Under the pieces are notes generated by a model. That model made no database searches, was not told where the DNA came from, and saw only the letters and a program-made list of their open reading frames with translations. The position numbers and the translations under genes were made by a program. From assembly GCF_000018365.1 (NCBI RefSeq), contig NC_011529.1:868001-932000 (forward strand): DNA of 64,000 nt. The letters are read 5' to 3'. Shown piece after piece: positions 1 to 9,182 of this stretch. Each line of letters opens with the position of its first letter. Position 1 is the stretch's first letter. The stretch is from Thermococcus onnurineus NA1 (GTDB lineage Archaea > Methanobacteriota_B > Thermococci > Thermococcales > Thermococcaceae).

Positions 1-65
1 GTGCAAGGAGAGCAGAGCTTGACGAGCAGTTCAGGAAGGCGAAGCCACCGATTTTCGAGGGCTAA
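1..65 (+). CDS. C-terminal end of an unidentified protein (partial)
   Basis: The window opens inside a reading frame on the plus strand that reads about 20 residues (ARRAELDEQF...PPIFEG) to a TAA at 63-65. The frame enters from the left edge, so only the C-terminus is visible. It is charged and shows no recognisable motif. It converges on the pterin-synthase-like gene. No function can be given. Confidence 0.45.
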   Translation, partial: ARRAELDEQFRKAKPPIFEG

Positions 66-126
66 GGATCAGCCCTGGCTGTAGTCATCATCGGGAGCCC
101 TCAGGAGAGCTCCGCTCATCACTTCC
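66..126 (-). ncRNA. C/D box guide sRNA, overlapping the 3' end of a coding gene
   Basis: Read on the minus strand there is a complete archaeal box order: C box GTGATGA, an 11-nt guide (GCGGAGCTCTC), D' box CTGA, spacer GGGCTCCCG, C' box ATGATGA, a 12-nt guide (CTACAGCCAGGG), D box CTGA. Such RNAs bind L7Ae, Nop5 and fibrillarin and direct 2'-O-methylation of the base paired five positions upstream of D or D'. The RNA covers the last coding codons and the stop of the pterin-synthase-like gene, on the same strand. The 9-nt D'-C' spacer is longer than usual. Targets would contain the complements of the guides; I could not identify them. Confidence 0.8.
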
Positions 127-1668
127 CTTGTTCTGAAGGTAGAAGTCCTTAAAAAGCTCGACCTCCTGGACATAGCTTCTCCTCAGTCTCAGCGCGGTGT
201 AGGCCTTCTCCAGCTCCCTGCCGAGGTAAAAGGCGTGCCTCGGGCTTATCTCAAAGCACTCAAGGATTGTGTCGATTATCGCGTTCGGCTCGTCTCCGAC
301 GATGGTTAAGACGGCCTTTGTTCCGTGGTGAGCGTTCACCCATATTTTCCCATCTTCAAGCCAGATGCGGAAGTAAACGGGTTCGAGCTCAACTGGCCTC
401 TCCTCGGCCTTGACGATTTCTTTGGCAGGCTCAAAGCGCCAGTCATTGGTCCTCTTCTCTTTGAGTATCAGCAGGTCAAAGCCGAGGTCCTTTGGCATCT
501 CAAAGAGGTTCATGTCCAGGGCTCTCCGCAGCTCCCTTATCGAGCCCCTGGCCTTGGCGCTTGTCTCCGTCGTTAGGAGAAGGCCTATAGAGAGCTCCTT
601 GGCCATTCCAGCAAGAAGGGCGTTCATCCCGACGCTGTCGGCGTCGTAGAGCTCGACGACGTTTCCGACGCCGGCAAGGAGAACGTCGTCCGGGTTCCTC
701 TCACGGTAGAGCTGGAAGGCCGTTATCGAGCGCGCCAGATGGGGCACGTGCTCCAGGATTAGGTCCGAGATTATCGTTTTGTAACCCAGATCAAGGGCCC
801 TGGCCTTAAGCCCCTCAAGAAATTCAACTCTCTTCGCAGGTCTCGTTGGAAAATACCCTTTCGCCTGGTTGGTTGGGATGAGAACGACGGGCTTATCGGT
901 AACAAGGCTCTCCAGGTTGCTATCATCGACGCTGAGGAACAGATCAGCGTAATCAAGGGCCCTTTCGATTTCAGCGGTGTTTAGAGAGTCAAAGCTTATG
1001 GGCACGTCGAAACCGTTCTCCCTCAGCCTCTCGCGTATTTCGGGGATGAGCTCGACGAAGTCAAGGTTCGTCTCGCCCGCGATCATACCGATATCAATTA
1101 TATCCGCCCCCTCACGGAGGTAGTAGAGGGCCTTTTGCACGGTTCCTTCGACGCCCAGCCTCGGGGCATCGACGACCTCGCCGAGGATTCTGGTGGGAAA
1201 GTCCCTCCCCGCGGGCAGGTTCCCTACAAGGACGTTCCACGGCCTTTTGAGGGCCTCCTCCATGTAGCGCTTGTTTCTCGTCCGGTTCCTTATGTCCTCA
1301 ACGCGCTTTAGAGCATCGAAGGAGAAGAGGTCATCCGCCGGAACCTCTTTGCTCAGATTGAAGCCTTCTCTTACCGCCTTCAGCACCTGAGGAAGGTCCA
1401 TCGCGTTCCTCGGCCCCTTGAATGTGGGAATGCCCAGCTCTTCCTCGATTTCTTGGGTCGAGCCCCTCACGAGGCCAGGAATGAGAATAAGGTCGTACTC
1501 CTCGCTTTTGATTTTAGCCTTCTTCAGATAGCGAACTATCATCTCGGGAGTCAGAAAAGCCGCTACGCTCAGGGGCGTAACGAAAACGTCGCAGCCCTTA
1601 CCGTACTTTCGAACAAGCGGTTCGGCGAGCTTGCCGGTGACGAGGAGGATTCGCTCGGGAGGGCTCAT
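88..1668 (-). CDS. Dihydropteroate synthase-related protein
   Basis: This 526-residue protein belongs to the archaeal dihydropteroate-synthase-like family (related to MJ0107), not the classical folP. Residues 1-130 form an N-terminal domain. Residues 145-400 carry the pterin-binding TIM barrel, with GADIIDIG on an early strand and a SFDSLN motif. The last ~110 residues form an extra domain. A role in modified-folate or pterin metabolism is inferred from the family; the substrate is unknown. No ribosome binding site precedes the ATG, and a TATA-like CTCTAAATAG lies about 25 bases upstream, so the mRNA is probably leaderless. The 3' end is shared with a C/D box sRNA. Confidence 0.8.
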   Translation of the reverse strand: MSPPERILLVTGKLAEPLVRKYGKGCDVFVTPLSVAAFLTPEMIVRYLKKAKIKSEEYDLILIPGLVRGSTQEIEEELGIPTFKGPRNAMDLPQVLKAVREGFNLSKEVPADDLFSFDALKRVEDIRNRTRNKRYMEEALKRPWNVLVGNLPAGRDFPTRILGEVVDAPRLGVEGTVQKALYYLREGADIIDIGMIAGETNLDFVELIPEIRERLRENGFDVPISFDSLNTAEIERALDYADLFLSVDDSNLESLVTDKPVVLIPTNQAKGYFPTRPAKRVEFLEGLKARALDLGYKTIISDLILEHVPHLARSITAFQLYRERNPDDVLLAGVGNVVELYDADSVGMNALLAGMAKELSIGLLLTTETSAKARGSIRELRRALDMNLFEMPKDLGFDLLILKEKRTNDWRFEPAKEIVKAEERPVELEPVYFRIWLEDGKIWVNAHHGTKAVLTIVGDEPNAIIDTILECFEISPRHAFYLGRELEKAYTALRLRRSYVQEVELFKDFYLQNKGSDERSSPEGSR

Positions 1669-1767
1669 GGTCGGAGATTGGCGTTCCCGCTATTTAGAGC
1701 TTTCGTACAAACTTTGCCTTCACGAAAGGGTTAAATGCTCCCAGGACAAATTCTCTCCGGCGATGTT

Positions 1768-2481
1768 ATGATCCACGTGGGGACCTGCGGCTTCTGCGAG
1801 GCAAGGGCGAGGTACTTTCAGGACTTTGACACGGTTGAGATACAGCAGACCTTCTACCGCATTCTCCAAGAGAAGACCCTAGAACGCTGGCGGAAGGAAG
1901 CGCCGGAAGGGTTCATCTTCTCGATGAAGGCCTTTCAGGGAGTCACCCATCCTCCGAACAGCCCCACCTGGAGGAGGAGCAACGTGAGGCCGTCTAAGGA
2001 GGTCGGCCTTTTGAGACCCAACAGTGAGGTGCTCCATTTCTGGAGGATAACCCTGAGGGAAGCTGAGCTACTCGGAGCAAGGTTCATCCTCATCCAGCTT
2101 CCAAGAAGCTTCAAGGAAACCGAGGAGAGCTTTGAGAACGCCGAGAGGTTTTTCTCAATGATCGATAGGGGCGAATTTGAGATAGCCGTTGAGCTCAGGG
2201 GCTGGAGTGAGGAGGGAGTTAAACGGTTTGTCCGGGAGTTCGACGTTATAGACGTCACAGACCCTCTCGTGAGGATTCCGCTCCACCACGGTGATGTGAA
2301 CTACTACCGCCTCCACGGGCGCTACGAGAAAGGGAGGATAGTCTACAGCCACACCTACACGGATGAGGAGCTGGAAAAAATAAGGGAAAGGGTTATCGGG
2401 TGGAACAGGGAGGAGAGCTTCGTGTACTTCAACAACTCGAACATGTGCGCCGATGCGAAGCGCTTCAAGGCAATGCTCTAG
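1768..2481 (+). CDS. DUF72 family TIM-barrel protein
   Basis: I start this 237-residue protein at the internal ATG (MIHVGTCGF) because the family begins with this strand; an upstream in-frame ATG at 1735 would add 11 unconserved residues. DUF72 proteins are YecE-like barrels of unknown activity. Typical features seen are an early Gly-Thr-Cys-Gly-Phe, a conserved QTFYR segment, an FSMKAFQ strand, a YYRLHGRYE stretch and a C-terminal YFNNSNMCADAK segment. A TATA-like GGTTAAATGC precedes it. It stands alone, convergent with the dehydrogenase and its downstream sRNA. Confidence 0.85.
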   Translation: MIHVGTCGFCEARARYFQDFDTVEIQQTFYRILQEKTLERWRKEAPEGFIFSMKAFQGVTHPPNSPTWRRSNVRPSKEVGLLRPNSEVLHFWRITLREAELLGARFILIQLPRSFKETEESFENAERFFSMIDRGEFEIAVELRGWSEEGVKRFVREFDVIDVTDPLVRIPLHHGDVNYYRLHGRYEKGRIVYSHTYTDEELEKIRERVIGWNREESFVYFNNSNMCADAKRFKAML

Positions 2482-2538
2482 GCTCAGGCACGGGTCCAGC
2501 TCATCATGGGTCAGCCAAGGGTGGGGTCATCATCGCCG
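2481..2538 (-). ncRNA. C/D box guide sRNA downstream of the hydroxyacid dehydrogenase
   Basis: On the minus strand, beginning about 16 bases after the dehydrogenase stop, the sequence reads C box ATGATGA, 12-nt guide CCCCACCCTTGG, D' CTGA, spacer CCC, C' ATGATGA, 13-nt guide GCTGGACCCGTGC, D CTGA. Box identity, guide lengths and short spacer are textbook for archaeal 2'-O-methylation guides. Flanking GGCG and GCC can form a short closing stem. Its position in the 3' untranslated region of a same-strand gene suggests processing from that transcript. Target RNAs were not identified. Confidence 0.87.
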
Positions 2539-2554
2539 GGATTCCCTCTCAAGT

Positions 2555-3559
2555 TTATTCAAATCCTGGCTTCCTGACGTTTAAAACTTCTCTATTGACC
2601 AGCGTCGGCGGAACTTCGCCGTTCTTGAAGGCTATTAAATTCCTCGCCACGAGCTCTGCCATCCCTTCCCTCGCGCCGTAAGTGGCGCTACCGATATGGG
2701 GTGCGAGAACGACGTTATCCAGGCTGAAAAGCTCCTCGTGGTAATATGGCTCCTCCTCAAAGACGTCCAGCCCAGCTCCGGCGATCCAGCCCTCCCTGAG
2801 AGCCTTAACGAGCGCCTCCGTATCGACGACCTTTCCCCTCGCTATGTTGACGAGTATCGCGGTCGGTTTCATCAGCTTCAGACGCTCCTCGTTTATCATG
2901 TGGTAGGTCTCCTTGGTCAGTGGAACGACCAGGACAACGAAATCGCTCTCCTTTAAGAGCTCGTCCAATGGCATGAACTCAGCGCCGAGCTCCTTCTCAA
3001 CTTCTGGCTTCCTCGTGCGGGAGTTGTAAAGTATCCTCATCCCGAAGCCCTTAGCGCGCCTCGCTATCGCCTGACCGATTCTGCCGAAGCCAACTATTCC
3101 TATGGTCCTGCCGTAGACGTCGTAACCGAGGAACATCAGCGGGTGCCAGGCAACACCGCGCTTCTTCCACTCGCCGGAGCGGACGAATTTGTCTGCCTCA
3201 ATGAGCCGCCGTGCTGTCGCTAGGAGGAGAACCCAGGCCATGTCTGCAGTGGCATTGGTAAGAACGTCGGGCGTGTTGGTGATGTAGACTCCCATCTTAG
3301 TTGCCTCCTCGATGTCTATGTTGTCATAACCAACCGCGTAGTTGGCAACGATTTTGAGCCTTGGGGCGGCATCGAAGACCTCGGCGTCAATCCTCTCGCT
3401 CAGCATGGTAACGAGAGCATCGACGTCCCTTACCTTCTCGAGCAGGACTTCCCTCGAAATCTCGTGCTCGTCCTCCCAGACCTCGACCTCAAAGTGCTCC
3501 CTCAACATCTTTATTCCGTTCTCAGGAATTTTCCTTGTGATGAGGACCTTTGGCTTCAT
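2555..3559 (-). CDS. gyaR: Glyoxylate reductase / D-2-hydroxyacid dehydrogenase
   Basis: This 334-residue NAD(P)-dependent enzyme reduces glyoxylate or similar 2-oxoacids and closely resembles the characterised Thermococcus glyoxylate reductase. The Rossmann loop GFGRIGQ sits near residue 155. The catalytic Arg is in [13 protein letters not shown], the Glu in the FEEEPYY stretch and the His in APHIGSAT. The ATG start is chosen because the purine-rich GGTGGTGGAG lies directly before it; a GTG nine bases upstream falls inside that binding site. It is divergent from the aminotransferase, and a TATA-like ATATTTAACG lies in the shared region. Confidence 0.93.
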   Translation of the reverse strand: MKPKVLITRKIPENGIKMLREHFEVEVWEDEHEISREVLLEKVRDVDALVTMLSERIDAEVFDAAPRLKIVANYAVGYDNIDIEEATKMGVYITNTPDVLTNATADMAWVLLLATARRLIEADKFVRSGEWKKRGVAWHPLMFLGYDVYGRTIGIVGFGRIGQAIARRAKGFGMRILYNSRTRKPEVEKELGAEFMPLDELLKESDFVVLVVPLTKETYHMINEERLKLMKPTAILVNIARGKVVDTEALVKALREGWIAGAGLDVFEEEPYYHEELFSLDNVVLAPHIGSATYGAREGMAELVARNLIAFKNGEVPPTLVNREVLNVRKPGFE

Positions 3560-3633
3560 CTCCACCACCTGGAAACGTTAAATATGCCTTTAGACATAAG
3601 TCTCAATGCTAATATCCTTATCGGGTGATGGCT

Positions 3634-4848
3634 ATGAAGGACGTGAAGTTTTTGGCCGGACGGGCCAACTGGATTAAAGGCTCTGCCCTTGCTGACGTTA
3701 TGAAGAAAGCTGCAGAGCTGAGGGCGCAGGGAAGAGAACTCATTTCCCTCTCAGCAGGCGACCCCGACCCTAACCTCATTCCGAGGAGCGTTTTGGGCGA
3801 GCTTGCGAAGGAAGTTCTCGAAAACGTTCCAGCCTCGGTAATGTACACCCCAGCGAACGGGATTCCGGAGCTCAGAGAAGAGCTTTCGAAGTTCCTTGAG
3901 AAGTACGAAGGCTATAAAGTATCCCCCGGAGAGATCATCATAACCGTAGGTGGCACCGGCGCCCTCGACCTCCTCGGAAGGGTGCTCATAGACCCGGGCG
4001 ACATCGTCATAACCGAGAATCCGAGCTATATCAACAGCATCCTTGCCTTCGAGCAGCTGGGTGCGAAGATCGTGGGAATACCTATGGACGAAAACGGCAT
4101 GAGGACTGACCTCCTGGAGGAGAGGCTCAGGGAGCTCGAAGCCAGGGGGGAGAAGGTCAAGTTCATCTACACCATACCCACCGGCCAGAACCCCATGGGC
4201 GTGACTATGAGCAAGGAGCGGAGAAAGGCCCTTCTCGAGATAGCAAGCGAGCACGATCTATTAATCGTTGAAGACGCAGCATACAACTTCATGCGCTACG
4301 AAGGTAAAGCGACACCCCTCAAGGCAATGGACAGGGATGGCAGGGTGATTGTGGCCGGAACGCTCAGCAAGGTCATGGGGACGGGCTTCAGGATCGGGTG
4401 GCTCATAACCGGAGGTGCAATAGGGAAGAAGGTACTTATGGAGAAGTCCCCGGTTGACTTCTGCGCACCGACGATTTCCCAGTACATCGCGCTCGAATAT
4501 CTGAAGAGGGGCTACTTCGAGGAGTACCACCTGAACAAGGGCCTTCCGGGCTACAAGGAAAAGAGGGACGCAATGCTGAATGCCCTTGAAGAGAGCCTTC
4601 CCGACGCCGAGTTCACGAGGCCAATAGCAGGGATGTTCGTAATGCTCTTCCTGCCTGAGGGAGCCGATGGGATGGCCTTTGCGGGCGAGCTAATGGAAAA
4701 GAAAGGAGTCGTTGTCGTTCCAGGAAAGCCCTTCTACACGGACGAGAGCGGCGGCAACGCCATAAGGCTAAACTTCTCAAGGCCGAGCAAAGAGGAGATA
4801 GAGGAAGGCATAAAGAGGCTTGCGGAGCTCTACTGCGAGAAATTCTGA
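3634..4848 (+). CDS. PLP-dependent aminotransferase (class I/II)
   Basis: This is a fold-type I aminotransferase of 404 residues, of the Thermococcales group acting on aromatic, 2-aminoadipate or broad amino-acid substrates. Motifs include SAGDPDPN near the N-terminus, the TGQNP loop, the DAAYNF strand, GTLSKVMGTGFRIGW with the PLP-binding Lys, and a C-terminal IRLNFSRPS segment with the carboxylate-binding Arg. The start uses the ATG at 3634, four bases after GGTGAT; GTG 3625 and ATG 3628 overlap that site. It probably supplies or degrades amino acids through 2-oxoglutarate. The precise substrate cannot be read from sequence. Confidence 0.87.
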   Translation: MKDVKFLAGRANWIKGSALADVMKKAAELRAQGRELISLSAGDPDPNLIPRSVLGELAKEVLENVPASVMYTPANGIPELREELSKFLEKYEGYKVSPGEIIITVGGTGALDLLGRVLIDPGDIVITENPSYINSILAFEQLGAKIVGIPMDENGMRTDLLEERLRELEARGEKVKFIYTIPTGQNPMGVTMSKERRKALLEIASEHDLLIVEDAAYNFMRYEGKATPLKAMDRDGRVIVAGTLSKVMGTGFRIGWLITGGAIGKKVLMEKSPVDFCAPTISQYIALEYLKRGYFEEYHLNKGLPGYKEKRDAMLNALEESLPDAEFTRPIAGMFVMLFLPEGADGMAFAGELMEKKGVVVVPGKPFYTDESGGNAIRLNFSRPSKEEIEEGIKRLAELYCEKF

Positions 4849-4869
4849 TCCTCCACTTTCTTTTTCAAT
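4849..4869 (+). terminator. T-rich terminator after the aminotransferase
   Basis: Right after the stop codon a pyrimidine-rich CCACTTTCTTTTTC tract occurs without a hairpin, the usual form of an archaeal intrinsic terminator. Confidence 0.45.
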
Positions 4870-4984
4870 TCGAAGTCCCATATCGTTCCTCCCTTGTGGA
4901 ACATCATCACGTAGCTTCACTTCTTGCTAACCGAACGTGAGCATCGGGCAAACTTTCTTAAAGCTGCTCCAATTAACGAACCAC

Positions 4985-6244
4985 ATGATTAAAGAGACAG
5001 TCAAAGACTTTACCGAGGAGGGCCTAGGCACCCTTCGTATAGATGGCAGAGCTATCCATGTCCCCTTCGCCTACCCAGGCGATTACGTCTTGGTGAAGCG
5101 AACTAAACGGCGCTTCGGAAGGAGAATCGCAACAGACTTTGAGCTTCTCGAACCCTCGCCGCTAAGGCAAATTCCGAGATGCCCTCACTTTGGGAGATGC
5201 GGCGGCTGCCTCTGGCAGGGAATGAAGTACAAGGAGCAGCTAAGGTTTAAAGCGGAACTCTTCGAGCGGATAACAGGGATAAGCGCAGATGTAAGGGGCT
5301 CTCCCAAAATCTGGGGCTTCAGGAACGTGAGCAACTTCATCGTTACAGCCGCTGGGATCGGCCTCAAGGAGTACGGAAACCCGCTCGACGTCGTGGATTC
5401 CAGGGAGTGTCCAATCTTCTCGAAGAGGACGCGCGAGTATCTGAATGCCCTCAGAGGTTTTCTCGAGGAGAGCGGCCTAAGACCCTGGGACCTGCGGAAA
5501 AAGAGGGGCGACGTTCACTATCTCCAAATTAAGGAGGGCAAGTTCACGGGAGAGGTTATGGTGAACCTTATAGCCCACGTTCAACCCACCAGGGAGGTCC
5601 TGCAGGCCTTTAGGGACTACTTCTCTTTCGCGGATTCCCTCTACTGGAGCTTCAAGGCCGATGAGAGGGACGACCCGAAGGGAGAGCCGGGGCTTATAGC
5701 TGGCCAACCTTACATCCGAGAGAGGATTAAGGACGTGGTGTATCTCATCCATCCGAACAGTTTCTTCCAGACCAACAGCTACGCCTTAGCTCTCCTGCTG
5801 AAGACCGTCGAGGGCTTCGCCGATGGAGAGAGAGTTCTTGACCTCTATTCTGGCGTCGGAACCTTTGGCGTCTGGCTGGCGAAGAGGGGCTTTGCCGTCG
5901 AGGGCGTCGAGCTGAATCCCTTCGCGGTGGAGATGGCTAGAAAAAACGCTGAACTGAATGGGGTTGATGTCGTCTTCAAAGTTGGCCGGGCTGAGGAAAC
6001 GTCAATCGGCGATTACGACACCGTAATAGTTGACCCGCCGAGGAAGGGGCTAAAGGAGGCGTCGAAGCTTTTGATTAAAAGCGGCGTTGAGGGGGTCGTT
6101 TACGTCTCCTGCAATCCCAGGGCGTTCAAGCTCGACTACGAGAACCACTTAAAGAAGGCCTACCAAGTCGAGGAGGCCGTTCTGGCCGATATGTTCCCGC
6201 ATACGCCGCATGTTGAGGCGGTAATAATGTTAGAAAAGAAGTAG
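4985..6244 (+). CDS. RNA (uracil-5)-methyltransferase, TrmA/RlmD family
   Basis: This 419-residue SAM-dependent enzyme makes 5-methyluridine in RNA. Pyrococcus homologues act on tRNA U54 or on 23S rRNA, and I cannot separate the two here. A small N-terminal domain (1-60) precedes an iron-sulfur cysteine cluster (CPHFGRCGGC plus a later ECPIF cysteine). The methyltransferase part has the SAM loop DLYSGVGTFG, VDPPRKGL, the catalytic Cys in YVSCNP and the base-abstracting Glu in HVEAVIML. No ribosome binding site precedes the ATG; a TATA-like TTTCTTAAAG about 24 bases upstream suggests a leaderless mRNA. In-frame codons upstream of 4985 are not conserved-looking. Confidence 0.88.
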   Translation: MIKETVKDFTEEGLGTLRIDGRAIHVPFAYPGDYVLVKRTKRRFGRRIATDFELLEPSPLRQIPRCPHFGRCGGCLWQGMKYKEQLRFKAELFERITGISADVRGSPKIWGFRNVSNFIVTAAGIGLKEYGNPLDVVDSRECPIFSKRTREYLNALRGFLEESGLRPWDLRKKRGDVHYLQIKEGKFTGEVMVNLIAHVQPTREVLQAFRDYFSFADSLYWSFKADERDDPKGEPGLIAGQPYIRERIKDVVYLIHPNSFFQTNSYALALLLKTVEGFADGERVLDLYSGVGTFGVWLAKRGFAVEGVELNPFAVEMARKNAELNGVDVVFKVGRAEETSIGDYDTVIVDPPRKGLKEASKLLIKSGVEGVVYVSCNPRAFKLDYENHLKKAYQVEEAVLADMFPHTPHVEAVIMLEKK

Positions 6245-6247
6245 AGG

Positions 6248-8041
6248 TCAAACCGCCTTCCAGAACGGATCCTGTTGGGCCTTCACCTTCGCCGTCATCT
6301 TCAGGGCTTTTATGTCAGTCTCGTCGAGCTCGTTCTTGAGCTGCTTCGCCAGGATTATGACGTCGTTCTTGCTCAGGTCAACGTAGAGCGTCTCACCTGG
6401 GTGGATGTGCCTGCCGACTATCGCGCCCTCGATGGCTATTGCCACCGCCTCGCCCTTCTTGGCCTCCTGCACGAAGTCGTTGCGGTTCTTGATGGACTTA
6501 ATAACGCCGACCTTCTGGCCGTTCTGCTTGATGAGCGTGACGCCGGGCCTTATCCTGCCCTCAACGACCTCGATACCGACTATCGCAGGATGGCTCCTCC
6601 TGAAGACATAGCGCTCGTCAGGATAGAGCCTGATGACGCCCGGGAAGGTGACCTTGCTGAGTAGCTCGCGCTTCTTCTTCTCCTCCTCGCCCTTGACCCA
6701 GGCCTCGTAGTCCTCAATGAGCTTGTAGATGATGTTGCCTGTGAATATGGGCACGCCCCTGGCCTTAGCAACCTCTTCAGCGTCCTCGTTTACCTTGACG
6801 TTGAAGCCGAGGACGACGCCGTACTTTGGATCCTCGTCCTTGACGCTCAGGGCCTCCATGACGTCGGTCTTGCTGATGTTCCCGACGTCGGCCTTCCTTA
6901 TTGGGATGTTCTTCTCCTGGAGCTCCTTGCTAAGGGCCTCCAGAGAGCCGAGGGTATCGGCCTTGACTATCACACCGACCTTGCCGGTGCTTATGACAAC
7001 GCTCTGTATCTGGCTGAGTATTTCCTGTTTGGCCTTCTCGACCTCCTCCTCGGAGCGAGCGGCGATGACCGGCGATCCTGCAAGGGCCTCCTCAAGGCCA
7101 GGAGCAGCTATCTTGACACCCGCAGCGGCTGTAACCTCGTCAACCTGGTCGAAGCGGAAGCGCGGGTCACGTATCTCGTCGAGGGGCTTAGGCTTGAGCA
7201 GAGCGCGGATTTTCGTCACTATCGCCTTGTCCTTGCCACCCACGACGATTGTATCATCTTTGTGAAGCGTTCCGTCATAGATTATGACGTCTATGGTAGT
7301 TCCGAGACCGATCTCTTCCCTGACTTCGAGGATTGTGCCGCGTGCCGGGCCTTCAACTTCAATCTTGAGCTTCTCCTCTAAGTACTTCTGGCTGAGACCC
7401 GCGATAAGGACGAGCAGCTCGGGGACGCCTATGCCGTACTTGGCCGAAATCGGAACTATCGCCAGCTCGCGGGTGAAGTTCTGGACGCGATCAAAGCGGT
7501 TCGCCTGGAAGCCCATCTCGTAGAACTTGCCTATCAGCTCCCAGAGCTTGGTCTCAAGCTCCTGCTGGGCCCTCTGATCCTGCTTCTTGATGTTCACGAG
7601 GAAAGGCTCGTCCTTCTCAATCTTCCATCCTTTAATCCTGTCTATCTTGTTGGCTGCAACGATGAATGGCGTTCTGTTCTTCCGGAGGATCTCGATGCTC
7701 TCTATAGTCTGGGGCTGGAAGCCCTCGTTTATATCAACAACGAGGACGGCAAGATCCGCGAGGCTACCACCCCTCGCGCGCAGGCTCGTGAAGGCCTCGT
7801 GACCGGGCGTGTCGATGAAAAGCAGGCCAGGGAGCTTTATCTCGCCCTTCCAGAGTTTGATGAGCGGACCGGCGAGGTTCTTTACGGTCTCAATCGGAAC
7901 CTCAGTTGCACCAATGTGCTGGGTTATTCCGCCGGCCTCTTTGCCGGCGACGTTTGTGCGCCTGATCCTGTCAAGGAGAGTGGTTTTTCCATGGTCAACG
8001 TGACCGAGAACCGCTATGATCGGCTGTCTAATCCTCTTCAT
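6248..8041 (-). CDS. infB: Translation initiation factor aIF5B (IF-2)
   Basis: This GTPase promotes subunit joining and initiator-tRNA placement on the ribosome. The 597-residue protein has GHVDHGKT (G1), DTPGHE (G3), NKID (G4) and an SAKYG G5 region, followed by the four-domain aIF5B body. The switch region reads straight through ([10 protein letters not shown]), so the intein common in this gene in Thermococcales is absent. The ATG at 8041 follows GAGGTGAG; the GTG at 8050 lies inside that site. A TATA box (TTTAAAAA, 8074-8082) precedes it. It is the last gene of the ribosomal-protein/NDK block. Confidence 0.96.
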   Translation of the reverse strand: MKRIRQPIIAVLGHVDHGKTTLLDRIRRTNVAGKEAGGITQHIGATEVPIETVKNLAGPLIKLWKGEIKLPGLLFIDTPGHEAFTSLRARGGSLADLAVLVVDINEGFQPQTIESIEILRKNRTPFIVAANKIDRIKGWKIEKDEPFLVNIKKQDQRAQQELETKLWELIGKFYEMGFQANRFDRVQNFTRELAIVPISAKYGIGVPELLVLIAGLSQKYLEEKLKIEVEGPARGTILEVREEIGLGTTIDVIIYDGTLHKDDTIVVGGKDKAIVTKIRALLKPKPLDEIRDPRFRFDQVDEVTAAAGVKIAAPGLEEALAGSPVIAARSEEEVEKAKQEILSQIQSVVISTGKVGVIVKADTLGSLEALSKELQEKNIPIRKADVGNISKTDVMEALSVKDEDPKYGVVLGFNVKVNEDAEEVAKARGVPIFTGNIIYKLIEDYEAWVKGEEEKKKRELLSKVTFPGVIRLYPDERYVFRRSHPAIVGIEVVEGRIRPGVTLIKQNGQKVGVIKSIKNRNDFVQEAKKGEAVAIAIEGAIVGRHIHPGETLYVDLSKNDVIILAKQLKNELDETDIKALKMTAKVKAQQDPFWKAV

Positions 8042-8071
8042 TTCCCTCACCTCTGGAAGATACTCCGGCGT

Positions 8072-8084
8072 GAGTTTTTAAAGG
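8072..8084 (-). promoter_or_regulatory. TATA box of infB
   Basis: The minus strand reads CCCTTTAAAAACTC about 35 bases before the infB ATG, a typical archaeal TATA element. infB can therefore be transcribed separately from the upstream ndk. Confidence 0.6.
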
Positions 8085-8140
8085 GTTCGTTCGGGCGGAA
8101 GGATTAAAAGTCCGGGTGGTAATTCCAGAGAAGCGGCAAA

Positions 8141-8595
8141 ATGCTGACGGAACTGCTGGTGGCACTCTTTTGGGCGCTCGTTGGGTTTAGTCTGGCTTTG
8201 ATCATCTGGCGGAGAAACAGGTTCAGGGCATCTCTGTTCAGGCTCTCGCTCTCTATGACACTTGAAGTCGCCTACATTGAGAAGAGGAGTGTCCCACTGA
8301 AGCACATCATCCTCGGCCTTCTGGTCTTCCTGGCGTCGGCAATGATAGTGAGTCAGGATGAGGGTACCTCGCGAAGCTTGGGGCGGCAGTATTTCTCTGG
8401 TTCCTTCCGTGGGGCATAGACATGACCCACATCACTCAGGTTAGGGTAGGGACAGAGAGGTTAGTCGCGAAAGAGCTCGGAAAAGATGTCCTTGAAAGAA
8501 CGCTCAAGAAGGCAGTGGCGTTGGAAAAGGCCAACAAGAAACACGATGAAGTAACGGTGATGTCAAACGTGGAAAAGAGGATGAAGAAGGTCTGA
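8141..8595 (+). pseudogene. Small membrane protein gene with a single-base frameshift
   Basis: The first frame starts MLTELLVALF and encodes two hydrophobic segments, then loses sense after SQDEG near 8362. The adjacent frame picks up at once with GYLAKLGAAVFLWFLPWG and continues to a charged C-terminus (MTHITQ...EKRMKKV, stop at 8593-8595). One missing G in the run GAGGGTAC at 8360-8367 would join them into a ~151-residue protein with three membrane segments and a basic tail. I do not recognise the family. It lies opposite to, and between, ndk and infB. The break may be real decay or a homopolymer base-call error. Confidence 0.6.
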
Positions 8596-8597
8596 AG

Positions 8598-9110
8598 TCA
8601 CTCCATTTTGTCCATGTATTCCTTCTTTTCTCTGGCGTGGGTGTGGTAGAACCAGTCGGCGGCCTTCCAGTACTCGAATATCTCGTCCTCGCTGAAGTAG
8701 AGCTTTATCTCCCTCTCTGCGCTCTCCGGGCTGTCGCTGGCGTGGATAACGTTGTATATGGCGTCGCCAACGTCGAGGCCATAGTCGCCCCTTATGCTTC
8801 CGGGCTCGGCATCCTTCGGGTCGGTTGCACCCGCCATCTTCCTGACGACGCTTATGGCATAGCGGCCTTCAACCACCATGACGACGCTCGGAGCCTTGGT
8901 TATGTAGTCAATCAGCGGTTCAAAGAAGGGCTTGCCTTTGTGCTCCTCGTAGTGCTTCTCCGCCAGCTCACGTGTAATCCATATCATCTTCATTCCGACG
9001 ATTTTAAGCCCCCTCTTCTCAAAGCGGGAAATTATTTCGCCCATCAAGCCTCTAACGACGGCGTCGGGCTTCAGGATAACCAGGGTGCGCTCTATCTTCT
9101 TGTCCGCCAT
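8598..9110 (-). CDS. ndk: Nucleoside diphosphate kinase
   Basis: This enzyme balances nucleoside triphosphate pools by phosphate transfer through a phosphohistidine. The 170-residue protein begins MADKKIERT, followed by LVILKPDAV. The active-site His lies in [13 protein letters not shown] and the nucleotide-binding Arg in GDYG-flanked loops. The ATG at 9110 follows a GGTGTT site; a GTG nine bases upstream is part of the leader. It has its own TATA box (CCTTTTAACC at 9139-9150) after the L24e terminator, while keeping the L24e-ndk-infB order common in Thermococcales. Confidence 0.95.
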   Translation of the reverse strand: MADKKIERTLVILKPDAVVRGLMGEIISRFEKRGLKIVGMKMIWITRELAEKHYEEHKGKPFFEPLIDYITKAPSVVMVVEGRYAISVVRKMAGATDPKDAEPGSIRGDYGLDVGDAIYNVIHASDSPESAEREIKLYFSEDEIFEYWKAADWFYHTHAREKKEYMDKME

Positions 9111-9138
9111 TGGCAACACCAGAAGTAGTTGACGGCAC

Positions 9139-9150
9139 GGTTAAAAGGCT
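9139..9150 (-). promoter_or_regulatory. TATA box of ndk
   Basis: The minus strand reads GCCTTTTAACCG about 30-35 bases before the ndk start codon, downstream of the L24e terminator tract. Confidence 0.55.
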
Positions 9151-9182
9151 TTTTGGAGAAGGACATGTGGCAGAATAAGGGA

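Noticed and set aside
4849-4913. Minus-strand 28-residue open frame (MMFHKGGTIWDFELKKK) behind the aminotransferase
   Set aside because: It has no upstream ribosome binding site, overlaps the aminotransferase end and has no recognisable family. It may be a remnant, but evidence is too thin for a feature.
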